Of a DNA stretch of 56,235 bases, positions 1-8,738 are shown piece by piece (position 1 is the stretch's first letter; each line of letters starts with the position of its first letter). Source of the DNA: an uncultured Anaerolineales bacterium (GTDB lineage Bacteria; Chloroflexota; Anaerolineae; Anaerolineales; UBA4823); NCBI GenBank assembly GCA_937928795.1, contig CALFWB010000075.1:1-56235 (forward strand), read 5' to 3'. Position numbers and translations under genes: made by a program. Below the pieces are notes generated by a model. The model was given only the letters and a program-made list of their open reading frames with translations, was not told where the DNA came from and made no database searches.

Positions 1-2013
1 ACGGGTGAGTTCTTCCGCGCGTTTCCGCTCGGTAATATCCTGAGCTGAGGCGACTAAGGCGATCGGGTTACCCTGGTTATCCCGCAGGGTGCGGACGCTC
101 ATCCAGGTCAGGAAGGTTGAGCCGTCCTTGCGTTTATGCCCAATCTCAGCTTGGTTTTCGCCTTTTGCTAAGACGATTTCATTGAAGGGCGCCACTTCCT
201 TAGCTAGTTGCGCTTCGGTGTGAAAGATGCTTAGATGTTGCCCAATCAATTCTTGGGCGTTCTCATAGCCATGCATCTCCGCCCAAGCGGGGTTGGCAAA
301 TTCGATGATACCGTCCACCGAGGCGATGGCAATGCCATCCACAGCCTGCTCGACAGCGAGCGCGAGGCGCTGAAAGGTTTGATACTGGCGGATATTTTGG
401 AGGGCAATGCCAACCTGATTAGCGATGGAAGCGATGAGTTCGGCATCTTGCTCTGTCAGGCTGTTGGCGACGTTGTTCTGCACATCCAACACACCTAAGA
501 CCTGCTCGCCGACCATGATCGGCACAGCGACTTCAGCTTTGGTTTCGGGCAGAAGCGGGTTGGGCAGCCAGTTGGGGTCGCGGGAGGTTTCGGGGACGAG
601 CACTCTCTGCTTGGTCTCGGCGGCGCGGCCGACCAAGCCGCGGCCGCGGGGGAGTTTGTGACCGCGTTCGAGCAAGGCTTTGCCGGCTTCGCCCGTACCG
701 CCCACCATGACCAAGTTTTCGCCGGCTTCGTCAAAGAGATAAATGTGGGCATGATAGTAGTTGAAGGCAGAGCGCAAGGCTTCGACCACTTCAATGACCA
801 ATTGGCGCTGATCGAGAATAGACGAGAGACGGCGACTGACTTCGGCAGAAGTTGTTAGTGCTTTGGTGCGCTCGGCGACGCGTTGCTCCAGGGTGCCGAT
901 TAAGCCAGAGAGGCGTTCTGCCATCTCGTCAAAAGCCTTCGAGAGCGCACCGATCTCGTCCGCTCGCCGCATATTCGTTCGTTGGGATAAGTCACCACCT
1001 GCAAGTGCCTGCGCCGAGGCTGCAAGTTGGATAATTGGTTGTGAAACACTGCGCGTAACCAACCCTGCCACAGCTACTGCAATTGCAAGCGTTATACCCA
1101 AGATGAACAAACTCGACCGCACAAAGGCATTTAGGTTAGCTAATGCCTCGTTTTGATCCACTTCGGCAAGCAAAGCAACTTGCAAGTCTGGCAACCAACG
1201 ATAAACACCGACAACCCGCTGTCCGCGATAATCTTCATATATGGCAGTGCCATCGGTTTTTTGTTGAATTGCTGTAAGCGATCCTTGAGTGCGAACATAA
1301 ATCCGCCCACCTGCACTCGTCTCGGCGAACAAAAGGGGAGTTAGAGCTGCAAAATTGCCACCGACAATATAAACTTCACCCGTTTCACCCAGTGTTCTTT
1401 CACTAAAGAGCAATTGCCCCAACTGTGAAAATTCAACAATTCCAACTAAGACTCCGCGAGAAGTTTTTGTGGTATTTTCAACTGGCTGTGCGAACGCGAT
1501 TCGATACGCATCGGACTTAATGTCATAATAGGGTGGCGAAATATATCTCGAATTCAAACCCTCCTTAAAGAAAGTTTGTTGCTTGAGAATTTTTCCTTCT
1601 TCGGTATTTTCTGAAGAGACGATCACCGTGCCCTGTTCATCTAACAGCATAAGCTGGGAAAAGCCGGTCGAGGTAAGCAATTGTTGCCAATGCCTGCGCA
1701 GGAGTTGTTTTTCAACTTCTGGCGCCCTACTGCCAGAGGCAAGGATATTTTCTATTGTCTGTGTTATATGCAGAGAAGCAACCGTAAGCTCAAGCAGACT
1801 TTGTTTGTTGTTTAGCCAATCTCGAATTTGAATCCTTTCCAAATTTGCGCGCTCGCCTAAAACGCGAAAGGCCTCGTTTTGCAGGTTTTGTGCGCTCAAC
1901 CGCAGACTGACGAGCCCTACGATCATGGCAGGAAGAATAGCTAAAGCAATTGCGAATAGCAAAAAGCGATTCGCTAGCGAAAAACGAAAGGAAGAGCGGG
2001 TTCTAGTTTTCAT
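1..2013 (-). CDS. Membrane sensor protein, Cache-like/HAMP/GAF/PAS (3' end beyond window)
   Basis: An open frame of 671 codons runs from the ATG at 2013 to the left edge without a stop, so the C-terminus (probably a kinase or further output domain) is missing. A transmembrane helix lies near residues 12-35. An extracytoplasmic Cache-like sensor region of about 250 residues follows, then a second helix near 296-318 and a HAMP linker near 325-375 ending in the typical [17 protein letters not shown] stretch. A GAF domain spans about 388-538 and a PAS domain about 549-660 ([12 protein letters not shown]). It starts 2 nt after the stop of the upstream binding-protein gene, so the two are surely co-transcribed. 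By family knowledge this is a signal receptor in the inner membrane. The ligand is unknown, but the partner gene suggests a protein-bound small molecule. The domain order is clear from the translation; the output type cannot be seen. Confidence 0.88.
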   Translation of the reverse strand, partial: MKTRTRSSFRFSLANRFLLFAIALAILPAMIVGLVSLRLSAQNLQNEAFRVLGERANLERIQIRDWLNNKQSLLELTVASLHITQTIENILASGSRAPEVEKQLLRRHWQQLLTSTGFSQLMLLDEQGTVIVSSENTEEGKILKQQTFFKEGLNSRYISPPYYDIKSDAYRIAFAQPVENTTKTSRGVLVGIVEFSQLGQLLFSERTLGETGEVYIVGGNFAALTPLLFAETSAGGRIYVRTQGSLTAIQQKTDGTAIYEDYRGQRVVGVYRWLPDLQVALLAEVDQNEALANLNAFVRSSLFILGITLAIAVAVAGLVTRSVSQPIIQLAASAQALAGGDLSQRTNMRRADEIGALSKAFDEMAERLSGLIGTLEQRVAERTKALTTSAEVSRRLSSILDQRQLVIEVVEALRSAFNYYHAHIYLFDEAGENLVMVGGTGEAGKALLERGHKLPRGRGLVGRAAETKQRVLVPETSRDPNWLPNPLLPETKAEVAVPIMVGEQVLGVLDVQNNVANSLTEQDAELIASIANQVGIALQNIRQYQTFQRLALAVEQAVDGIAIASVDGIIEFANPAWAEMHGYENAQELIGQHLSIFHTEAQLAKEVAPFNEIVLAKGENQAEIGHKRKDGSTFLTWMSVRTLRDNQGNPIALVASAQDITERKRAEELTR

Positions 2014-2015
2014 TT

Positions 2016-3011
2016 TTACTTGAGTTTCTCCGTAAATTCCATCGTATAGGCGGTTGAAACGTCAAAGGGAGTTGAAATCACCCCTTGCTCAACGAGAATC
2101 GTGTACATTTGCTGCCATATTTCGGGTTGCATGACACCGATAGGTAAATCCCCCGTATCAATCAGTGGGATAGAAGCCTCTAACATGCCTCGCTGAAATT
2201 CCGGATCCCCCTCTGTGATATACTTTAACGTAACTTCTGTAGCCTTTGTAGGATTTTGAATTGCAGCTTGCCAACCCAGAAGGGTTGCACGCAAAAATCG
2301 CTCTACAACATCAGGCTGTTCAGCGATCATTTTCTCCGTGGTAAATAAAACATCTGCATAAAAGGGTATCCCATAATCGCTTGGCCAAATTGCCCAAGCC
2401 TTTAATCCTAATAACTTGGCTGAAACCAGGCCGCTGGTAGAATAGGCATCGCAAACATCCGCTAGTTTTAGACACTCCATCGGGTCAAACGTTGGTGAGC
2501 GTTTAATGTCCAATTGATTGGGATCAATTTGGGTAAACTTTAGCAAAGCATTTAGGAGATATGTGCTTTGCCCTTCACTAATAAGCAATTTTTTGCCAAT
2601 CAAATCCTGAGGCTTAAGCAGTTGTGTGTCACCTAAGGACATGTAAATCAGTGGGTTAATGCGATAAATCACTGCAATAGCCCGAACAGGCAATCCTTGA
2701 GACCTCGCTACCAACACCTCATCAGCGCTGCCAATCCCAAACGTGTTTTTGCCTTCTGCAACTTTTTCAGAACTGAGCATTTGTTCGTAGTCGACCGGTT
2801 CAATTGTGACTTTGAGATTTTCTGCAGCGTAATATCCTTCATTTTCTGCCATGTATATGCCGGCAAATTGCGTTTGATGTACCCACTTGAGACGAACAGA
2901 AACTTCGTCCGCCTTAGAAGCGGGTGTTGGGGTACAAGCGGTGACCGCCAATAGTAAACTGACGATCAATAAAAGGGGCAAAAACACTTTGGAGAGGTAT
3001 TCTATTTTCAT
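2016..3011 (-). CDS. NMT1/THI5-like ABC-type substrate-binding lipoprotein, orphan
   Basis: 331 residues. The ATG at 3011 is chosen over an in-frame start at 3047 because AGAGGA lies about 8 nt upstream and the protein then begins directly with a lipoprotein signal peptide. The lipobox is LAVTAC, with the lipidated cysteine at residue 26. The mature part opens with a strand and a [12 protein letters not shown] segment typical of the ThiY/SsuA/TauA class (NMT1/THI5 fold), which binds pyrimidine precursors, sulfonates and similar small molecules. No permease or ATPase of this transporter class is nearby. The next gene, 2 nt downstream, encodes a membrane sensor. This suggests, as an inference, that the binding protein presents its ligand to the sensor instead of feeding an importer. 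The true ligand cannot be told from the sequence. Confidence 0.85.
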   Translation of the reverse strand: MKIEYLSKVFLPLLLIVSLLLAVTACTPTPASKADEVSVRLKWVHQTQFAGIYMAENEGYYAAENLKVTIEPVDYEQMLSSEKVAEGKNTFGIGSADEVLVARSQGLPVRAIAVIYRINPLIYMSLGDTQLLKPQDLIGKKLLISEGQSTYLLNALLKFTQIDPNQLDIKRSPTFDPMECLKLADVCDAYSTSGLVSAKLLGLKAWAIWPSDYGIPFYADVLFTTEKMIAEQPDVVERFLRATLLGWQAAIQNPTKATEVTLKYITEGDPEFQRGMLEASIPLIDTGDLPIGVMQPEIWQQMYTILVEQGVISTPFDVSTAYTMEFTEKLK

Positions 3012-3173
3012 AAGACAAATCCTCTTTTTAGTACGTCTTGCAACCACAACCTACGATCATTGACTTTCCTATTTTTTTGCATGCCATTTGTTAAGAATGG
3101 TTGTCGTAGCAATTGAGCCAACAATTTCAGGTTCTGAGTGTCCATGCAAAGAAAGCCCAATTCCAACCTCGGT

Positions 3174-4007
3174 TCAAGGGGGTTGGAGGTTTTGTTCCAG
3201 CAACTTGGTCCGAATGCGTACCAATAAGTCGTTGCGGTCGAATGGTTTGGTCACGTAATCGTCGGCGCCCAAACTAAAGCCAGCTTGGACGTCCATAGGG
3301 TCAACGCGGGCTGCCGTGAGAATAATTACCGGGATATACGGGAGAGCCGCATCGGCGCGCATCTCGCGTAGCACTTCAAAACCGTCCTTGCGGGGCATGC
3401 TCACGTCCAGCAACACTAGATCGGGGAGTTCGGCGCGAATTTTGTCTAGGGCTTCTACGCCATCGCCAGCAGTGATGTACGCATAACCTTCGTTTTCCAT
3501 GTAACGCGAAAGCAGGAGAACGTTATCTGGACGGTCATCGGCGATAAGAATCTTATAGAGTTTGGCGCTTGACTGTTCTGGTGGAGGAGATTTCGGTGGA
3601 CACCAGTTGTTGACGAGGTTTTCAACCATCTCGTAGAGGTGTTCAGGGTTGACAGGTTTGACGATGATGTCGTTGACGTCCATACGCTGTGCTGACTCCC
3701 TTACCCCCGATATATCGTAAGCCGTAATCAGGATGATGTGCCTTGGTTTTCTGCCTGAATGATTCTGCAGGTTTTCAATCAGTTCAAGGCCGTTCATTTG
3801 CGGCATAACCATGTCGGTGATCAGGATATCTACCGAGCGGCCTTGTACGAGTTGAAGGGCTTCATGCCCGCTGGTGGCAGAGAGCACCTCTACTTTCGAT
3901 CCCAGTTGCGCAAGAGCGCGGGCCAATGTATGTGCCGTGTTTGGATGATCATCCACAATCAGTATGCGGATGGAGGATATAGCAGAAGGATTGTATCGAT
4001 AATCCAT
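3174..4007 (-). CDS. Tandem receiver-domain response regulator (REC-REC)
   Basis: 277 residues forming two complete CheY-like receivers and nothing else. REC1 (about 12-130) has the acidic pair D19/D20, phospho-acceptor D65 in DILITDMVMP and K117. REC2 (about 151-272) has D157/D158, phospho-acceptor D201 in LVLLDVSMP and K254 in DDYVTKPF. The linker is proline-rich (residues 135-147). No DNA-binding or enzymatic output is present, so by family knowledge it should act as a phosphate shuttle or sink, or by protein contact. It lies between a kinase/regulator pair upstream and the binding-protein/sensor pair downstream, all on the same strand, and could connect them. No convincing ribosome site precedes the start, so the exact start is less sure than the domains. 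Confidence 0.88.
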   Translation of the reverse strand: MDYRYNPSAISSIRILIVDDHPNTAHTLARALAQLGSKVEVLSATSGHEALQLVQGRSVDILITDMVMPQMNGLELIENLQNHSGRKPRHIILITAYDISGVRESAQRMDVNDIIVKPVNPEHLYEMVENLVNNWCPPKSPPPEQSSAKLYKILIADDRPDNVLLLSRYMENEGYAYITAGDGVEALDKIRAELPDLVLLDVSMPRKDGFEVLREMRADAALPYIPVIILTAARVDPMDVQAGFSLGADDYVTKPFDRNDLLVRIRTKLLEQNLQPP

Positions 4008-4115
4008 ACATACATTATGGCAGAAGACTCGCTCCTTTTTCAGTTTGCGATGAGGGGGTTATAGTTGGTGAAAGTTGAGACAATCTCTATGGGTGTTTCC
4101 CGATAGAAGCGCAGC

Positions 4116-4907
4116 CTATTCGCATACCAGCCTGTATCCGACGCCGCGGACGTTGAGGAGGTATATGGGATGATCTGGGTTCGGCTCGATTGCCTGACGG
4201 ATGTGATGAATGTGCCATTTCGCCAGTTCCCGTGCTTCACGCGCATTGACTGCATATCCTTGCGCTTCGGTGACCAGGGTTTGGTAGTCAACAAGGTGCG
4301 GGGCATGTCGCGCCAAGACGAGCAAATAGTCAAAGGAGGTAGGCGACAAGTCGACTGCGCAACCGTTTACGGTCAGGCGGCGAGCAATCAGATCAAACTT
4401 GAAAGGGGGGCGAAAGAGGTAACGGCTCTCGAACGCAATGTCGGCAATTGGAGTAGCGTTATCGGCTTCCAATTTTCTTAGCTCGCTTTGCAGCGCTTCA
4501 ATTTGCGCTCGGATTTCGCGTTTACGCTGCTCTTTTTCCTGATGAAGGAGCACCTGCTGCGTTCTTTCAAGCACTGCTTCGGGGCGAAGCGGTTTTAAGA
4601 GATAGTCGGTAGCCCCAAAACGGAGAGCGTCCAAAGCCGATTGGATATCAGGCCGTGCAGTAAACAGAATAACAGGAAGGTGTGGCTGATGGGTGTGGAT
4701 GATTTTCAAGACTTCTAACCCATCTATATCGGGCATGCGAATGTCGAGGTAGACCAGGTCGAGGGTTGCGTTATTGAGGATAGAAAGCGCCACGCGACCG
4801 TTTTCGGCAGTGGTAACCTCGTAGCCAGCGCTTTGTAGAATGCGCGCTAGCGTTTGTCGCAGGTCAGCCTCATCGTCCACGATCAGAATGTGGCGATTGC
4901 GGCTCAC
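4116..4907 (-). CDS. Response regulator, REC plus OmpR-type winged helix
   Basis: 263 residues. The receiver occupies about 5-120, with D11/D12, phospho-acceptor D55 (LVYLDIRMPD), T83 and K105 (LLKP). Residues 120-150 are highly charged and probably form a coiled coil. The C-terminal part (about 165-262) looks like a Trans_reg_C winged helix: a strand-rich start, a LSPTSFDYLLVLARH helix, a recognition-helix region with WHIHHIRQAIE, and the final hairpin NVRGVGYRLV. The start codon overlaps the kinase stop by 4 nt (ATGA), so kinase and regulator are translationally coupled and form a two-component pair. It probably controls transcription. The targets are unknown, though the downstream signalling genes are candidates. 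Confidence 0.92.
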   Translation of the reverse strand: MSRNRHILIVDDEADLRQTLARILQSAGYEVTTAENGRVALSILNNATLDLVYLDIRMPDIDGLEVLKIIHTHQPHLPVILFTARPDIQSALDALRFGATDYLLKPLRPEAVLERTQQVLLHQEKEQRKREIRAQIEALQSELRKLEADNATPIADIAFESRYLFRPPFKFDLIARRLTVNGCAVDLSPTSFDYLLVLARHAPHLVDYQTLVTEAQGYAVNAREARELAKWHIHHIRQAIEPNPDHPIYLLNVRGVGYRLVCE

Positions 4908-7027
4908 CTCTCCTCCTGCCGGAAAACGGGCAACCAGACTCTGAAAGTTGCCCCGCCATCTGGGTTGTTTTCGGCTTGAATGCGTCCTTGATGGTGATAG
5001 ACAATATCACGGGTGATCGTCAAACCCAGCCCGCTGCCATCTTCCTTACTTGTTATAAAGGCATCAAAGATGTGTGGAAGAAGAGCGGGCTCAATTCCAC
5101 TACCGTTATCAGAGACCGCAAGCATAACCTCACCGCTTTCGAGCGCTTCTGTCGAAACAATCAAACGCCCGTTACGGGAGATGGCCTGCACTGCGTTGAT
5201 GAGCAGATTGAGGATGACTTGACGCAGTTGGTCGGGGATGCCGCGCACGGGTGGTAGGTCGGGGGCAAGATGAAATTCAAAAGCAATTTCATTTTGGCGG
5301 AGGTGAGTGGCAATCAAAGCATGCACATCTTCGACAATATCATTAAGTTGTACGGGCTGGAATTCTTCTGAAAGGGGCGGGCGATAAGAGATGCGCAGAC
5401 GTTGGATTAGCGCAGCCATGCGTTCTGTTTCGGAGAGGATAATTTGTAAATCTTGCCGTGTCTGTTCGGAAAGGTTCGCTTCTTTTTTGATCAAGAAGAG
5501 AGCATTCTGAATGGCTTGCAGTGGGTTATTTAATTCGTGTGAAATGGAAGCCAGCAGCCGTCCAATCAGAGCTAACCGTTCGCTTTGGACGAGTTGTTGG
5601 CGCATGGATTTTTCTTCTTCAAGGGCAGCTTGTAAGTCTGCATAAAGCGCGGCTTTTTGCAAGGCGATTGCCAGTTGATCGGCTACGGCGCTGACCAATT
5701 GTAAATCGTGATTAGAGAGCTGTCGGGGTGGAGCTTGGTGAATGTCGATTAGCCCAAGAAAATCTTCCCCGGCGCGGATTGGGACGGCCAGCTCGGATCG
5801 GGTTTCCGGCACAAGCGGTGGCCGCTTGAAGGCAATGAGACTCTCTACGTCATTGGAAAAAAAAGGTTCACCGATTTCTGCAATATAACCAACCACGCCC
5901 TCACCGGCCGCCAGACGATAACCTCGCGCCATCATTTCCTTGCCGGCTAGGCCGCTGGCGGCGCGCAGGATAAAGTCTCCACTTTGCGGGTCTTGAACAA
6001 AGATATGAATGTGAGAATATCCAAAACTCTGCTGAAGTAGCTCTACCACCTCTTGCAGGAGTTCACCCGCATCGAGGGAAGCTATCAACTTTTTATTGAT
6101 ATGGTAGAGCGCTTGGGTCTCTTTCAATTGATTTTGGGTGATTTCCATCAAGTGAGCGTTATAAATTGCCAGGGCAGCTTGCCCTGCCAGCGTTTCTAGG
6201 AAAGTGAGCCACCTTTCGGCGGATGTCAGCGCAGAACGATGGAAGATTTCCATTACGCCGACCAACTGCTCTTTTGCGATGAGCGGCACGCCAATATAAG
6301 AGACAAAGCCTTCCTTTGCGATTGAACGGGAAAGGGAGGGATTGTCTCTCAGGGTCGTCAGATCAGGGATATAAACCGTTTTGCGCTCTTGTGCAGCTCG
6401 CCCGGCCAAGCCAGCGCCGAGCTCCAGTTTAGTATACTTGAGAGCATTGGTTTGGAAACCCTGACGAGCGGCAAAACTGAGCCACTGTCGTTGCGGGTCG
6501 AAGAGCAAAATAGCGGCTGCATCTAAACCCAATCGGCCTGTAATCTGCCGCACAAGCATTTTCAGAACCTTTTGTAAATCCAAGCTGCTAATAATGACCT
6601 GCTCAATCTCATATAGGATGTGCAGGCGCTCTAACTGCTGAGCGAGAAACTCCTCATTCCGTCGGTAATCGGTGATGTTATGGATGAGCCAAAAGATGAG
6701 GGTCTCCTGCCTGTACTCAAACCTTTGCGCAGAGATCGATACCCACAGCGGGTTGTTATCCCTGCTGCGGGTGCGCAGTTTGTAGTCAGAGATGACCCCA
6801 TTCTGCTGCAATGCCTGAAGAAGTTGAACATAATCTTGGGTATCGGCGCCCAAAACAGTTATCTGATTGTTTTCCCGATTTGTTATTTCCCCGCCAAATA
6901 GTTCGTTGAAGCGCAGATTGGCATACACAACATTGCCGTCGAGGTTGGTGACCAAAACCGCAAGCGGGAGTTTCTCGAAAGCATAGAAGAGGGGTTCTTT
7001 TGCTTGGCCCGACATAGTTTCAAACAT
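4904..7027 (-). CDS. Soluble PAS-GAF-GAF sensor histidine kinase
   Basis: 707 residues from the ATG at 7027, chosen because GGGGAAAAG lies immediately upstream; an in-frame TTG at 7066 has no such site. No transmembrane segment is evident, so the kinase is cytoplasmic. The order is PAS (about 15-130), a linker coiled coil, GAF1 (about 145-300), GAF2 (about 310-470), then HisKA with phospho-acceptor H497 in ISHELNNPLQ. The HATPase domain follows with the N-box (VILNLLINAVQAI), a DNGSGI box and GSGLGL. GAF1 and GAF2 both carry a GLAGRAAQ/GVVGYIAE-type signature and may bind a cofactor or small molecule. The gene ends inside the start of its response regulator (4-nt overlap). Confidence 0.92.
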   Translation of the reverse strand: MFETMSGQAKEPLFYAFEKLPLAVLVTNLDGNVVYANLRFNELFGGEITNRENNQITVLGADTQDYVQLLQALQQNGVISDYKLRTRSRDNNPLWVSISAQRFEYRQETLIFWLIHNITDYRRNEEFLAQQLERLHILYEIEQVIISSLDLQKVLKMLVRQITGRLGLDAAAILLFDPQRQWLSFAARQGFQTNALKYTKLELGAGLAGRAAQERKTVYIPDLTTLRDNPSLSRSIAKEGFVSYIGVPLIAKEQLVGVMEIFHRSALTSAERWLTFLETLAGQAALAIYNAHLMEITQNQLKETQALYHINKKLIASLDAGELLQEVVELLQQSFGYSHIHIFVQDPQSGDFILRAASGLAGKEMMARGYRLAAGEGVVGYIAEIGEPFFSNDVESLIAFKRPPLVPETRSELAVPIRAGEDFLGLIDIHQAPPRQLSNHDLQLVSAVADQLAIALQKAALYADLQAALEEEKSMRQQLVQSERLALIGRLLASISHELNNPLQAIQNALFLIKKEANLSEQTRQDLQIILSETERMAALIQRLRISYRPPLSEEFQPVQLNDIVEDVHALIATHLRQNEIAFEFHLAPDLPPVRGIPDQLRQVILNLLINAVQAISRNGRLIVSTEALESGEVMLAVSDNGSGIEPALLPHIFDAFITSKEDGSGLGLTITRDIVYHHQGRIQAENNPDGGATFRVWLPVFRQEER

Positions 7028-7577
7028 CTTTTCCCCGTGGAGAGAGCTCAAAGAACACTTTACCAAACAAAAGGTTAATGAAAGATATTTCGATTATAAC
7101 CGAGACTGGCTAAAAACGCTAGAGAGATTGTTTCTTTTGCCCAGTGGCAGCTTGAGAGTAGCGGCTGCTTGCTTGCGTATCTATGGTCATGGATCAATAT
7201 ATCGCACTTGCTCCAACTTGTGGCACTGCTCAGTGGCTAGCTTGGTCTGGAAACGTTTTGACATCGCTATATCTCCGCCTCAGTTCTTCCCTCATTATGC
7301 CATATCCAGATTGATTTGCTCCGTTTCATTGGACCTGCCTGATAACAACAGATGCGTGCGGGCTGCCCAAAAGTCGGCTTCAGCCAACTTCCATGCAAAT
7401 CGATCTCTATCATCATACCACAACCGATGAAACCTTTTACCGCCAATGCACGCCACAGAGCCAATGGCTGCTGCAGGTGAATACATTTGGGCAAATTCTC
7501 TCAGCGGAGCGCAGATAAATACTCTTATTTGGTTAGAACGACATCTGAGATTGCTGTACCCCCACTGTAGAAGAGAG
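7028..7577. other. Intergenic stretch without a supported gene
   Basis: About 550 bases between the kinase start and the SWIM gene. Open frames on both strands lack ribosome sites, recognisable motifs or sensible composition. One short plus-strand frame at 7393-7518 reads reasonably but has no Shine-Dalgarno sequence. No RNA gene or clear promoter was recognised. It probably holds the kinase promoter, which I could not locate. Confidence 0.4.
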
Positions 7578-7600
7578 CGCCTCCCCGCGAGGAGGAGGCG
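7578..7600 (-). terminator. GC-rich hairpin after the SWIM gene
   Basis: CGCCTCC at 7578-7584 pairs with GGAGGCG at 7594-7600 across a 9-nt loop, 13 bases beyond the SWIM stop codon on the minus strand. The following sequence is pyrimidine-rich (CTCTCTTCT) but has no true U tract, so it is only a possible terminator. Confidence 0.35.
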
Positions 7601-7612
7601 ATGAAATTGCAA

Positions 7613-7861
7613 TTAGTTTTCGAATACCGATTGCGGTAACATACCTTCCAAGATCATCTCAAGCGCCATCGTGTGACTACATCGCCCGCGTGATTGAAAA
7701 AAGTCGCAATCACAACGCCAAACACCCTCTTGCAAATGAACCGTGTGAGGGTTGTTCTCACCTTCAAACGTGACGGTCAGGGCTTCGAATCGTATGCGGT
7801 TGCGCTGTTCCGCATACCGCTTAGCCTTTTCGATCTTCCCGATCATCCCATAATCCATCAT
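7613..7861 (-). CDS. Small SWIM-type zinc-finger protein
   Basis: 82 residues. The SWIM signature CxC...CxH is clear near residues 49-62 (CDCDFFQSRGRCSH). It follows a strand containing TVHLQEG, which is the usual SWIM context. SWIM domains bind zinc and mediate DNA or protein contacts; as a stand-alone protein this one has no assigned role. The tandem ATG codons at 7861 and 7858 are preceded by AAAGGAG, about 5 nt from the first. The gene has its own strong promoter (7978-8006) and a leader with a hairpin and T-run, so it appears individually regulated. The three Cys and one His ligands are all present, so zinc binding is likely. Confidence 0.85.
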   Translation of the reverse strand: MMDYGMIGKIEKAKRYAEQRNRIRFEALTVTFEGENNPHTVHLQEGVWRCDCDFFQSRGRCSHTMALEMILEGMLPQSVFEN

Positions 7862-7864
7862 TTT

Positions 7865-7969
7865 TTACTCCTTTCCTCTGGCAAAAAAATGAGCAAAAGC
7901 ACGCGGAGCCACGCGTGCTTTTCTTGACCAAGTAACTTTTTCCAATAACGCTCTGCGCGATACCTTCAT
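7865..7969 (-). CDS. Possible leaderless small basic peptide upstream of SWIM gene
   Basis: A 34-codon frame starts at the ATG at 7969 and ends with TAA at 7865-7867, inside the SWIM ribosome-binding site. The ATG lies only 8 nt downstream of the -10 hexamer of the strong promoter, so the mRNA would be nearly leaderless. The predicted peptide is very basic (about 11 Lys/Arg against 2 Glu) and has no known motif. Translation through it would run across the leader hairpin at 7895-7922, as in translational attenuation, and would end beside the SWIM start. It may equally be a chance frame within a structured leader. Confidence 0.35.
   Translation of the reverse strand: MKVSRRALLEKVTWSRKARVAPRAFAHFFARGKE
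7883..7922 (-). promoter_or_regulatory. Leader hairpin plus T-run (attenuator-like) before SWIM gene
   Basis: A perfect 11-bp stem (AAAAGCACGCG at 7895-7905 with CGCGTGCTTTT at 7912-7922) has a 6-nt loop. Read on the minus strand it is followed 4 nt later by seven T residues (7884-7890). It sits between the promoter and the SWIM start codon. That geometry fits a rho-independent attenuator, or the end of a short leader RNA. Confidence 0.6.
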
Positions 7970-7977
7970 TCAGGATC

Positions 7978-8006
7978 AGTATATACGGTATTAAACAGAA
8001 AGTCAA
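7978..8006 (-). promoter_or_regulatory. Near-consensus sigma-70 promoter for SWIM gene
   Basis: On the minus strand, TTGACT (8006-8001), a 17-nt spacer and TATACT (7983-7978) form a near-perfect housekeeping promoter. The expected transcription start is near 7971, just before the leader described above. Confidence 0.75.
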
Positions 8007-8139
8007 TCGAAAAGGCAAAAATTCATCAATCCTTAATCCACAGTATTCTTTCCTCGTCATGTCCCTTTGAGCAAAGTAGGGCTTTTCAAAAATTTAAAGT
8101 GAGGTTCTTTTCGGAATAGCAAGCTCCGCTTAGGAGCAA

Positions 8140-8575
8140 CCCTTGTGCTCATCCCTTCGACAAGCACTTCGACAAGGTTTCAACAGGCTCAACCTACCAG
8201 CTCAGTGCGGTGCTCAGGGCAACGCTCTAGTCCCTCCCAGCAGGCGCGGGGAGCAGCGATTGGGTCTCGGTACGGGCTGTCGCCCTACTCGACCCGCGCA
8301 ACCCCGCGGGTTGAGTAGCGGAACGCAGTGGAGCGTATCGAAACCCGTTGGGTTGAGCTTGTCGAAACCGCCCTCATCCCTTCGACAAGCTCAGCACAAG
8401 CTCAACCTACCAGCACTTCGACAAGCTCAGTGCGGTGCTCAGGGCAGCGCCCCAACCCTTCTCCCATCGGGAGAGGGGAGAAGGGTTGGGGGTGAGGGAA
8501 CCGTTCAAGCACATCCAATCCGCAAGAAAGGGACAAAGCGATTAGAGGATTGAAAAACTCTACGCCAACTTCAAA
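8140..8575. repeat. Island of interspersed palindromic repeats (I)
   Basis: A non-coding stretch contains several copies of CTTCGACAAGCTCAG-type units mixed with partial inverted copies (near 8154-8224, 8350-8450). It also contains the hairpin CTTCTCCC-atc-GGGAGAGG inside a longer arm pair (about 8453-8504). The segment 8502-8560 reappears in island II at 27434-27493 with the shared run AATCCGCAAGAAAGGGACAA. The island lies next to the 3' end of the minus-strand gene at 8739. Spacing is irregular and there are no unique spacers, so this is not CRISPR. Open frames here are only repeat translations. Confidence 0.75.
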
Positions 8576-8587
8576 AAGATTGTCGTA

Positions 8588-8705
8588 ACATGGGCTTTCA
8601 GCCCGTGCCTCCCTGCGCAAGCTAAAGCTTACGCTACTACGGTGGAGAAACACCACCAAGCAGATTGCCGAAACATGGGCTTCAGCCCGTGCCTCCCTGC
8701 GCTGG
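8588..8705. repeat. Pair of GGGCT-AGCCC palindromic repeats
   Basis: Two nearly identical copies of a 30-base unit around AACATGGGCTTCAGCCCGTG (8588-8618 and 8674-8704) are separated by about 86 bases. The first has one extra T in the palindrome. The spacer contains CTAAAGCTTACGCTACTACG. These look like REP-type elements distinct from the neighbouring TTCGACAAG units. Confidence 0.65.
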
Positions 8706-8738
8706 TCGCAATGACCAACCTGAATTCCCAACCCAAGC

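Noticed and set aside
7393-7518. Plus-strand 41-residue frame upstream of the SWIM gene region
   Set aside because: Composition is acceptable, but there is no Shine-Dalgarno sequence, promoter or recognisable motif.
8143-8553. Open frame of 136 residues through repeat island I
   Set aside because: The translation only reflects TTCGACAAG-type repeats and has no start context; similar frames occur in island II (26871-27388).
8140-8575. Possible CRISPR array
   Set aside because: The repeated units differ in length and orientation, have no regular unique spacers, and no cas genes are present.
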